8,039 nt of DNA from assembly GCA_030830185.1 (NCBI GenBank), contig JAURNN010000039.1, positions 1 to 8,039 on the forward strand, given 5' to 3'. Made by a program: the position numbers and the translations under genes. Shown piece after piece: positions 1 through 5,862 of the stretch. This stretch comes from Bacillota bacterium (GTDB lineage: Bacteria > Bacillota_I > Bacilli_A > Acholeplasmatales > Acholeplasmataceae). Positions within the stretch are counted from its first letter, which is position 1, and every line of letters starts with the position of its first letter. The notes beneath the pieces are model-generated. The model did no database searches and had not been told where the DNA came from. It saw only the letters and a program-made list of their open reading frames with translations.

Positions 1-1200
1 ATGGATGAAAAAACCACTCAACCTTTAAATAAAACGGTCTTAAAAGATCGCTTGCATTATCTTGAAATGGACATCCATGACCCATTACATTACTTAAATT
101 TGAAAGAAAAACAACGTTCATTTTTAAATGGAAAAACAAAACGTTTATATTATATGGCCGTGGGTCCTGAACTATTTGGTGTCATTACTGATGGGTTAAA
201 CCATGCCCATTTAGTGAAAAAAGATGATGTCAGTGATGTTGTTGCTTTTGAAAAGCCATTTGGTGAAGATTTATTAAGTGCCGAAAGTATTAATGCATTA
301 CTATCGAAACATTTTTCTGAACGTCAAATGTTTCGAATTGACCATTACTTAGGCAAAGAAATGATTCAAAATATCATGATGCTTCGATTTGCAAATCGTA
401 TCATCGAAGATTCTTGGCATAATCGTAGCATTAAAAAAATGTCTGTGTATGTCAAAGAAAAAGATGGAATTTTATCACGTGCTGGCTATTATGATAAAGT
501 TGGTGCGCTTAGAGATATGATGCAATCTCATGTATTACAAATTGTCTCTTTACTCACCATGGATATTCCGATTTCTTATTATTCTGATGATGTCAAAAAT
601 GAAAAAGTTGCGGCACTTCAAGCACTCACCATTGATGACTCTGAAACAGTTTTAGGTCAATATCAAGGATATTTAGAAGAAGACAATGTATCAAAAGACT
701 CGACAACTGAAACATTTGTATTCCTAAAAGGCTTTGTGAATACGCCTAGATTTAAAGGTGTCCCTATTTATATGATTACTGGAAAGCACTTGGATGAAAA
801 AAATGCTTTTATTGAAATCGAGTTTGAAGAAACCTCAGAACAAAGAAAATGGCATTTACCTCTATCAACAAACCGATTACGCATTAATATTGCACCAGAA
901 GATGGGTTTCAATTGACTTTAAATGCAAAAGTTCCTGGATTACGTGAAGGCGTTCAACAAGTTAAGCTTGGTTATGATGTTGATAACTTAGGTGTTGGGA
1001 ATTTACCAGAAGCTTATGAAAAACTATTACTTGATATGATGGAGCACCATAGAACACTTTTTACTAGGTGGGATGAGATTCAAGCATCTTGGCAAATTAT
1101 TGATTCGGTATTAAAACAGGAAAAAAATATATATACTTATAAAGATTATCATGATTTAATCGCTTATATCAAAGACAAAACAGGTGAAACATTATTATGA
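1..1200 (+). CDS. zwf: Glucose-6-phosphate 1-dehydrogenase, 5' end missing (partial)
   Basis: The enzyme oxidises glucose 6-phosphate to 6-phosphogluconolactone, making NADPH in the first step of the oxidative pentose phosphate pathway. Visible motifs (residues counted from base 1) are EKPFG at 84-88, the substrate/active-site signature RIDHYLGKE at 112-120 with His115, and the conserved block AGYYDKVGALRDMMQSH at 161-177 ending in the probable catalytic base His177. The 62-residue gap between the two histidines matches the Leuconostoc enzyme (His178/His240). By that alignment about 60 N-terminal residues are missing, including the GxxGDLA nucleotide-binding motif, so the ATG at base 1 is probably internal and the true start lies upstream of the window. 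A conserved Arg in the GVPFYxRSGK region is Ile here (YMITGK, about 256-261). The stop overlaps the next start (ATGA). Family assignment is secure; cofactor preference cannot be judged without the N-terminus. Confidence 0.95.
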   Translation: MDEKTTQPLNKTVLKDRLHYLEMDIHDPLHYLNLKEKQRSFLNGKTKRLYYMAVGPELFGVITDGLNHAHLVKKDDVSDVVAFEKPFGEDLLSAESINALLSKHFSERQMFRIDHYLGKEMIQNIMMLRFANRIIEDSWHNRSIKKMSVYVKEKDGILSRAGYYDKVGALRDMMQSHVLQIVSLLTMDIPISYYSDDVKNEKVAALQALTIDDSETVLGQYQGYLEEDNVSKDSTTETFVFLKGFVNTPRFKGVPIYMITGKHLDEKNAFIEIEFEETSEQRKWHLPLSTNRLRINIAPEDGFQLTLNAKVPGLREGVQQVKLGYDVDNLGVGNLPEAYEKLLLDMMEHHRTLFTRWDEIQASWQIIDSVLKQEKNIYTYKDYHDLIAYIKDKTGETLL

Positions 1201-1814
1201 TTTATGATGTAACAATGCCAATTCATCAAGACATGCAAGTGTATAAAAATAAAGAAGAAAAAAAACCTAAGATTTCATATCAGCTGCAAACATCACCGCA
1301 TGCGATCTCTGAAACCAATGTTTTTTTACCGATGCACACAGGCACGCACATGGATTTTCCAAGACATATGGACGCAAATGGACAAACTTCTACAGGATTT
1401 GATGCAACCACTTTTTTGAATAAAAATGTGATTGTTTTAGAATGCTTAGATGTAAAAGATCGTCTAGAACTTAAGCACATTGAAGGTGTCTCTTTTCAAA
1501 AAGGAGATACTGTTTTTTTTAAGACGAGAAATTCATTTGAAAACACGTTTAATCCTGAATTTATTTATGTGTCATTAGAACTAGCAAAAAAACTTGCTGA
1601 ATCTCAATTATTAGCAGTTGGTATCGATTCTTTGGGGATTGAACGTAATGATGTGATGCATCAAACACATTTAACGTTAATGAATCAAGGCATTTACATT
1701 ATCGAAGGTTTACGATTAAAAGATGTTCCACAAGGAAAATATACGTTTACAGCACTCCCGATTTATATCCTAGAAAGTGATGCACTCCCTTTACGTGTCC
1801 TCATTCACGATTAG
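1197..1814 (+). CDS. Cyclase family protein (kynurenine formamidase-like metal-dependent hydrolase)
   Basis: This 205-residue protein belongs to the cyclase / KynB arylformamidase superfamily, whose members use divalent metals to hydrolyse formyl-amide or ester-like bonds or close rings. The diagnostic metal-binding motif HTGTHMDFPRH is at residues 47-57 (His47, His51, Asp53, His57). The second half of the site is the usual GID...HLTLMNQGIYIIEGL block, with Asp144, His158 and Glu170. Length is normal and there is no signal peptide or membrane segment, so it should be cytosolic. It starts with ATG in a 4-base ATGA overlap with the zwf stop, with only a weak AGGTGA-like site upstream, which suggests translational coupling. 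No tryptophan-catabolism gene is nearby, so true kynurenine formamidase activity is not supported; the substrate is unknown and the symbol kynB is withheld. Confidence 0.88.
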   Translation: MIYDVTMPIHQDMQVYKNKEEKKPKISYQLQTSPHAISETNVFLPMHTGTHMDFPRHMDANGQTSTGFDATTFLNKNVIVLECLDVKDRLELKHIEGVSFQKGDTVFFKTRNSFENTFNPEFIYVSLELAKKLAESQLLAVGIDSLGIERNDVMHQTHLTLMNQGIYIIEGLRLKDVPQGKYTFTALPIYILESDALPLRVLIHD

Positions 1815-2307
1815 AAAAGCAATGTTATCTGATTTAGAAGACATTATAAATATTCGAGAACAAGCTTCAAAACGTTTAAAAGTAGATGGTGTTGATCAGT
1901 GGCAAGGCATAGAACCCTCAAGAAAAACGTTTATCAAAGATATTCAAAACAAAGAAGCTTATGTCATGATCGATCAAGATATGATTATTGGAATCGCTTC
2001 TTTATGTCTTTCAAAAGAAGAAGCATATCATGATTTAGTTGATTTAGATATCCTTGCCATCACGATTCATCGAATTGCGATTCATGATGATTATCTTTTA
2101 AAAGGGATATCAAAATATTGGTTTGAATTTTTTGAAAAACAAGCAAAAATCTTTAGAAGAAACCATATTTATATCGATACGCATCCAAATAATTTTAAGA
2201 TGTTATCCCTTTTAAAAAAGTATCAATATCAATTTATCGGGGAATTTGAATTTAATCACCTTCCATCACCATTGAGACGGTTGTTTATGAAAACGATTTT
2301 AAGTTGA
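1780..2307 (+). CDS. GNAT family N-acetyltransferase
   Basis: This is a small cytosolic acetyltransferase of the GNAT fold, which transfers acetyl from acetyl-CoA to an amine; the acceptor is unknown. The N-terminal strand and helix read as FTIRKAMLSDLEDIINIREQ. The strand-4/acetyl-CoA region is HRIAIHDDYLLKGISKYW, and the C-terminal part DTHPNNFKMLSLLKKYQYQFIGEF is typical of acetyltransferases acting on small amines or protein ends. The pyrophosphate loop, usually Q/RxxGxG/A, is degenerate here (LLKGIS). The start is uncertain: in-frame candidates are GTG 1777, ATG 1780 and GTG 1795, all inside the end of the cyclase gene, and ATG 1825. ATG 1825 would remove the first beta strand and is unlikely. 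I chose ATG 1780; GTG 1795 would put strand 1 at the usual distance from the N-terminus. None has a strong Shine-Dalgarno site, so expression probably depends on coupling. Confidence 0.85.
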   Translation: MHSLYVSSFTIRKAMLSDLEDIINIREQASKRLKVDGVDQWQGIEPSRKTFIKDIQNKEAYVMIDQDMIIGIASLCLSKEEAYHDLVDLDILAITIHRIAIHDDYLLKGISKYWFEFFEKQAKIFRRNHIYIDTHPNNFKMLSLLKKYQYQFIGEFEFNHLPSPLRRLFMKTILS

Positions 2308-2331
2308 CTTTATCAATAACTATGTTAAAAT
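2304..2331 (+). promoter_or_regulatory. Predicted housekeeping promoter of the acc-fab operon
   Basis: The -35 element TTGACT (2304-2309) is followed by a 16-bp spacer and the -10 hexamer TAAAAT (2326-2331). A TATG extension stands directly upstream of the -10 (TATGtTAAAAT), the classic Gram-positive extended -10. The -35 box contains the TGA stop of the acetyltransferase gene. Transcription should begin near 2337-2340, leaving an untranslated leader of about 50 nt before accB. It is the only good promoter I see in the window, and it sits in the only intergenic gap of any size. This is a prediction from consensus alone. Confidence 0.72.
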
Positions 2332-2344
2332 ATGGATAATAAAT

Positions 2345-2357
2345 TTTGAATATCAAA
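2345..2357. promoter_or_regulatory. FabT-like palindromic operator in the accB leader
   Basis: TTTGAATATCAAA has perfect 5-bp arms (TTTGA/TCAAA) around a 3-bp centre. It closely resembles the published operator core of FabT, the MarR-family fatty-acid repressor of Lactobacillales (TTTGAttaTCAAA type). It lies about 5-20 bp downstream of the predicted transcription start, where a bound repressor would block clearance or elongation. The genes behind it, acetyl-CoA carboxylase and fab genes, are the expected regulon. No regulator gene is in the window, so the match is by motif and context only. Palindromes of this size also occur by chance in AT-rich DNA. Confidence 0.5.
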
Positions 2358-2376
2358 CATTTTATATAAAAAGTTT
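2355..2376. repeat. 22-bp near-perfect inverted repeat between operator and accB RBS
   Basis: The sequence is AAAC a TTTTAT | ATAAAA a GTTT. Ten of its eleven symmetric base pairs are complementary; only A2359/A2372 mismatch. The inner 12 bp (2360-2371) are a perfect palindrome. It shares AAA with the 3' arm of the adjacent FabT-like box. It could be a second operator site for a dimeric regulator. As an RNA hairpin it would be nearly all A-U with almost no loop, so DNA recognition is more plausible than RNA structure. No known regulator consensus was recognised. Confidence 0.45.
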
Positions 2377-2391
2377 AGAATTGAGGCCCTC

Positions 2392-2820
2392 ATGAAACTC
2401 TCAGAAATACAAAAAATGATTAAAGATTTTGAAAATTCAAATTTAACAGAATTAGAGTTAACCTTTGAAGATACAACAATCAAATTATCAAAGCAACAAA
2501 CTCAGCAAACTTCCCCCGCACCTGTTGTTTCACCAAGTCCAGTGTATCATGTTCCCCAAAAAGAACAAGAACCACCTCAATCTGCTGAAGATACAATTGT
2601 GTCACCACTTGTTGGAACCTTTTATGCATCGAGCTCACCAAAATCAAAACCATATGTTGAAGTGGGTTCAAAAGTTAAAAAAGGTGATGTTTTATGCTTA
2701 ATTGAAGCCATGAAAATCATGAATGAAATCACTGCTCCAAAAGATGGTACCATCCTAAAAGTTCACGTTATGAACGGGCAAGTTGTCGGTATTGATGATG
2801 CCTTGTTTGATTTGGAGTAA
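2392..2820 (+). CDS. accB: Biotin carboxyl carrier protein of acetyl-CoA carboxylase
   Basis: This subunit carries biotin between the biotin carboxylase and carboxyltransferase half-reactions that make malonyl-CoA. Of its 142 residues, an N-terminal segment (about 1-35) precedes a flexible Pro/Gln-rich linker (about 36-65), and a biotinyl domain occupies about 68-142. The biotinylation motif EAMKIMNE is at 106-112 with the target Lys108. The SSPKSKPYVEVGSKV stretch (81-95) corresponds to the protruding thumb typical of bacterial AccB. Length is close to the usual 150-160. The start ATG has a GAGG Shine-Dalgarno (2383-2386) five bases upstream. It is the first gene of the operon, behind the predicted promoter and operator, and its stop is 6 nt from accC. 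A biotin ligase is not encoded in the window. Assignment is firm. Confidence 0.97.
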   Translation: MKLSEIQKMIKDFENSNLTELELTFEDTTIKLSKQQTQQTSPAPVVSPSPVYHVPQKEQEPPQSAEDTIVSPLVGTFYASSSPKSKPYVEVGSKVKKGDVLCLIEAMKIMNEITAPKDGTILKVHVMNGQVVGIDDALFDLE

Positions 2821-2826
2821 TAGTCC

Positions 2827-4185
2827 ATGGGAAAAGTTTTAATTGCCAATCGTGGTGAAATTGCAGTAAGAATCATTCGAGCATGTCATGAATTAGGATT
2901 GGAAACAGTTGCTGTTTATGCGAAATCTGATCAAGATGCAATGCATGTTAAAATGGCAAATCAAGCCATTTGTATTGGTGGCAATACTTCAACAGAATCA
3001 TACTTAAATAAAAATAATGTTTTAAGTGCGGCCATTGCAAGTGGATGTGATTATATCCATCCTGGCTATGGCTTTTTATCTGAAAATGCCGATTTTGTAT
3101 CGATGGTTGAAGATTGTGCAATCACATTTGTGGGTCCAAAATCTGAAACCATTACAGCGATGGGCGACAAAGCGAATGCTAGAAAAATGGCTAAGCAAGC
3201 TGGTGTTCCAATCATTGAAGGTAGTGATGGTGATATTGAATCAGTTGATCAAGCTGTGGAATGGGCAAAAAAAATTGGATTTCCAGTGATTATCAAAGCT
3301 GTTTCAGGTGGTGGTGGTCGTGGGATGCGAATTTGTCATCATGAACAAGATGTCAGACAAGCGTTTGAAAAAACGCAACTTGAGGCATCAGCATCCTTTG
3401 GCGATAGTAGATTGTACATGGAACGCTATATCTCAGCACCTAGACACATTGAAATTCAAGTCATTGCAGATACACATGGACATATTGTGTCATTATTTGA
3501 ACGTGACTGCTCACTTCAACGTCGTCATCAAAAGATGGTAGAAGAAGCAACCTCACCGATGATCTCTGAAATCACCAGAAAAAAACTGAATGCTGCTGCT
3601 GTTAAACTTACTAAAAACATTAATTATATCAACGCTGGAACACTTGAATTTTTAGTAGATGATAAAGAAAACTTTTATTTTATTGAAATGAATACACGTA
3701 TTCAAGTAGAACATCCAGTGACTGAAATGATCACAGGTGTGGATTTAGTGAAAGAACAATTACTTGTTGCAATGGGAAAACCATTATCATTTAAACAACT
3801 TGACTTGAAAGTGAATGGACACGCCATTGAGTGCCGTATTTTAGCAGAAAATCCAAAGTTAGATTTTAGACCATCACCAGGACTCATTAAAAATTTGAGC
3901 TTACCAGGTGGATTCGGTGTACGTGTGGATACCCACTTATATGTCGGATATCAAATTCCGCCATATTTTGATTCGATGATTGCAAAATTGATTGTTCATG
4001 GAAAAACAAGAGAAGAAGCGATTAAAAAAATGCAAATCGCGTTAAAAGAATTTGCAATTGAAGGTATTGATACCAACATCGAATACTTATATGTACTGAT
4101 GCATAACAAAGATTTTATTGCTGGTAAATACGACACAAGCTTTTTTGAACGCTTTAGATATCTTTTAACGGGTGAAAAAGCATGA
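2827..4185 (+). CDS. accC: Biotin carboxylase subunit of acetyl-CoA carboxylase
   Basis: The protein carboxylates AccB-biotin using ATP and bicarbonate. At 452 residues it is full length. The N-terminal domain opens with the hallmark KVLIANRGEIAVRIIRA (3-19) and contains HPGYGFLSENADF (78-90). The ATP-grasp domain has MGDK (112-115), IIKA with Lys157, the glycine-rich lid GGGGRGM (161-167), His207, QRRHQKMVEEA (231-241, Lys236) and the catalytic loop EMNTRIQVEHPVTE (287-300) with Glu287, Asn289, Arg291 and Glu295. These match the E. coli residues within one or two positions. The C-terminal domain has FRPSPG and PPYFDSMIAKL. ATG 2827 is set by a GGAG site (2814-2817) within the end of accB. 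It ends in a 4-base ATGA overlap with accD. Pyruvate or propionyl carboxylase subunits are similar, but the neighbours point to acetyl-CoA carboxylase. Confidence 0.97.
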   Translation: MGKVLIANRGEIAVRIIRACHELGLETVAVYAKSDQDAMHVKMANQAICIGGNTSTESYLNKNNVLSAAIASGCDYIHPGYGFLSENADFVSMVEDCAITFVGPKSETITAMGDKANARKMAKQAGVPIIEGSDGDIESVDQAVEWAKKIGFPVIIKAVSGGGGRGMRICHHEQDVRQAFEKTQLEASASFGDSRLYMERYISAPRHIEIQVIADTHGHIVSLFERDCSLQRRHQKMVEEATSPMISEITRKKLNAAAVKLTKNINYINAGTLEFLVDDKENFYFIEMNTRIQVEHPVTEMITGVDLVKEQLLVAMGKPLSFKQLDLKVNGHAIECRILAENPKLDFRPSPGLIKNLSLPGGFGVRVDTHLYVGYQIPPYFDSMIAKLIVHGKTREEAIKKMQIALKEFAIEGIDTNIEYLYVLMHNKDFIAGKYDTSFFERFRYLLTGEKA

Positions 4186-5060
4186 ACTTTTTAGATGCTC
4201 ATAAAAGAAAACTTGAAGGTGCAACTAAAAAAAGAATGGATCTTGACCTACAAACCCCAATTGAAATACCAGAAGGGGTTTTTGTTCAATGTTCCAACTG
4301 TCAAGCAGCACTTTATGAAAAAGTTCTTAAAAAAAATCTACATGTTTGTCCCGTTTGTCAAAACCACTTTCGAATCGATGCAAAAACACGTCTCGAGTAT
4401 ACTGTTGATGAGGAAACGTTTGAGCCTTTATTTGATCATTTATTATCAACGAACCCACTACGTATGCCAGGTTATGAAGAAAAACTTATCCAAGCTCAAA
4501 AATCATCTCATATTAATGAGGCGTTTGTGTGTGGAAAAGCTTCTATTGTTGGTTATCCATGTGCCATCGGTATTTTAGATAGTCATTTCATGATGGGATC
4601 GATGGGTTCTGTTGTTGGTGAAAAAGTCACCAGACTGATTGAATTTGCAACAAAACTAAATTTACCGCTTATCATTTTTTCTGCTTCCGGTGGTGCACGT
4701 ATGCAAGAAGGTATTTTATCTTTAATGCAAATGGCAAAAACATCAGCAGCAATCAAACATTTAGATGATGCAGGTGGTGTATTCATTAGTGTGATGACCC
4801 ATCCTACAACAGGTGGTGTTGCGGCAAGTTTTGCATCATTAGGAGATTACCATATCGCAGAAATGTCTTCACTCATTGGTTTTGCAGGACCGCGTGTCAT
4901 TAAGCAAACGATTCGTGAAGAGTTACCTGAAGGGTTTCAAACGGCAGAGTTTCAACTCCAAAGTGGACAAGTTGATATTGTCTTACACCGTCAAGATATT
5001 CGAAAAACGTTATTTCAACTATTGAAATTCCATCAGAAGGTGATTTATGACAGCTTATGA
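4182..5060 (+). CDS. accD: Acetyl-CoA carboxylase carboxyltransferase subunit beta
   Basis: With AccA this forms the alpha2-beta2 carboxyltransferase that transfers the carboxyl group from biotin to acetyl-CoA. The 292-residue protein begins with the subunit's zinc ribbon: CSNC at 37-40 and CPVC at 56-59 give four cysteine ligands. The crotonase-fold transferase domain contains SASGGARMQEG (168-178), THPTTGGVAASFASLGD (207-222) and the GFAGPRVI (233-240) acyl-CoA-site segment. Length fits the family (about 285-305). The start overlaps the accC stop (ATGA) and has GGTGA (about 4171-4175) at 7 nt. The end overlaps accA by 14 nt, which favours equal synthesis of the two subunits. A short inverted repeat lies early in the gene (see 4252-4281). 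Assignment is firm. Confidence 0.97.
   Translation: MNFLDAHKRKLEGATKKRMDLDLQTPIEIPEGVFVQCSNCQAALYEKVLKKNLHVCPVCQNHFRIDAKTRLEYTVDEETFEPLFDHLLSTNPLRMPGYEEKLIQAQKSSHINEAFVCGKASIVGYPCAIGILDSHFMMGSMGSVVGEKVTRLIEFATKLNLPLIIFSASGGARMQEGILSLMQMAKTSAAIKHLDDAGGVFISVMTHPTTGGVAASFASLGDYHIAEMSSLIGFAGPRVIKQTIREELPEGFQTAEFQLQSGQVDIVLHRQDIRKTLFQLLKFHQKVIYDSL
4252..4281 (+). repeat. AAACCCC...GGGGTTT inverted repeat followed by T-run, inside accD
   Basis: AAACCCC (4252-4258) and GGGGTTT (4275-4281) are exact complements separated by 16 nt, and the right arm runs into TTTTT (4279-4283). In RNA this is a 7-bp stem with four G-C pairs and a U-rich exit, which loosely resembles an intrinsic terminator or attenuator. 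It lies about 70-100 nt into accD, in codons for QTPIEIPEGVFV. The loop is long, the T-run is partly used by the stem and ribosomes would cross it, so function is doubtful. It stands out because G/C runs are rare in this window. Confidence 0.3.
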
Positions 5061-5862
5061 TCAATTAAAAATTGCAAGACATCCAAAAAGAATCACATCT
5101 CGAGGTGTGATTAAACAATTGTTTCCAGATTTTTTAGAGCTTCATGGGGATAGACAGTTTAAAGATGATCTGTCTATTATTGGTGGAATCGCTTCATTTA
5201 AAGGACATACTGTCACAATTATTGCTCAAGAAAAAGGCGTTGACACTGAAGATAAAATTAAACACAATTTTGGAATGCCTCATCCAGAAGGTTACCGTAA
5301 AGCATTAAGGTTAATGAAACAAGCTGAGAAATTCAAGCGACCAATTATTACATTTATCGATACACCAGGAGCATATCCAGGTGTTGGCGCAGAAGCAAGA
5401 GGTCAGGCACAAGCGATCGCAAATAATTTAAAAGAAATGATGGGATTAAAAACACCACTCATTGTTGTAGTATTAAGTGAAGGTGGTTCAGGTGGTGCAC
5501 TTGCCATTGGTGTAGGTGATGTGATACTTATGTTTGAACATGCCATTTATTCTGTGCTTTCCCCAGAAGGATTCGCATCCATCTTATATAAAGATGCCAA
5601 ACGTGCTCCAGAAGCTGCTGAACTCATGAAAATTACATCTAAGGATTTAAAAGAGATGAATATCATAGATGAAATTATCAAAGAAGGTCCAGGTCTTCAT
5701 GAAAATTTGGAAATAGGACTTTCTCAATTAACACAACACTTAGAAAAACAATTAGAAAGTTTAACACATAAGCCAATCAAAAGATTGTTAATATCACGAT
5801 ATGAAAAATTTAGAAAAATGGGGACCATTTTAGAGAGGGTATCAGATGAATCTACCTATTAA
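5047..5862 (+). CDS. accA: Acetyl-CoA carboxylase carboxyltransferase subunit alpha (short form)
   Basis: Partner of AccD in the carboxyltransferase. Recognisable blocks are ARHPKRITSRGVI (10-22), the ELHGDRQFKDD segment (31-41), FGMPHPEGYRKALRLMKQA (75-93), ITFIDTPGAYPGVGAEARGQ (101-120), the oxyanion-hole loop SEGGSGGALAIGVGD (144-158) and SVLSPEGFASIL (169-180). At 271 residues it is about 45-50 shorter than E. coli AccA (319). The shortfall is at the N-terminus, where the helical extension is absent, as in the compact forms of some Bacillota. ATG 5047 is well supported: AGAAGG (5035-5040) stands 6 nt upstream, and moving the start further up would need a weaker site inside accD. The 3' end overlaps fabH by 17 nt. 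Assignment is firm. Confidence 0.96.
   Translation: MTAYDQLKIARHPKRITSRGVIKQLFPDFLELHGDRQFKDDLSIIGGIASFKGHTVTIIAQEKGVDTEDKIKHNFGMPHPEGYRKALRLMKQAEKFKRPIITFIDTPGAYPGVGAEARGQAQAIANNLKEMMGLKTPLIVVVLSEGGSGGALAIGVGDVILMFEHAIYSVLSPEGFASILYKDAKRAPEAAELMKITSKDLKEMNIIDEIIKEGPGLHENLEIGLSQLTQHLEKQLESLTHKPIKRLLISRYEKFRKMGTILERVSDESTY

Noticed and set aside
1280..1480. Minus-strand open frame of 66 codons within the cyclase gene
   Set aside because: It lies wholly opposite a gene with clear family motifs, has no recognisable domain and no supporting promoter; it is an antisense shadow.
2332..2349. Five-codon leader peptide (ATG GAT AAT AAA TTT TGA) before accB
   Set aside because: Its ATG directly abuts the -10 hexamer and would lie upstream of the predicted transcription start, so it would not be in the mRNA.
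2345..2357. FapR operator (Bacillus-type fatty-acid repressor site)
   Set aside because: The TTAGTACCTGATACTAA-type consensus is not present; the palindrome fits the FabT type better.
2363..2370. TATATAAA as a second -10 element for accB
   Set aside because: No -35-like hexamer lies at proper spacing (TTGAAT is only about 11 bp upstream); it is better explained as the core of the inverted repeat.
2383..2391. GAGGCCCTC, self-complementary arms over the accB Shine-Dalgarno site
   Set aside because: The arms are separated by one base, so no RNA hairpin can form; probably chance next to a normal GAGG site.
2338..2391. Riboswitch or T-box in the accB leader
   Set aside because: The leader is only about 50 nt, AT-rich and without conserved riboswitch sequence blocks or a terminator; too short for known classes.
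2465..2701. Alternate-frame open reading frames on both strands inside accB
   Set aside because: They overlap the biotinyl domain coding sequence, have low-complexity translations and no ribosome binding site.
4195..4578. A 127-codon plus-strand frame inside accD
   Set aside because: The accD frame encodes the zinc ribbon and transferase motifs; this frame's translation shows no family resemblance.
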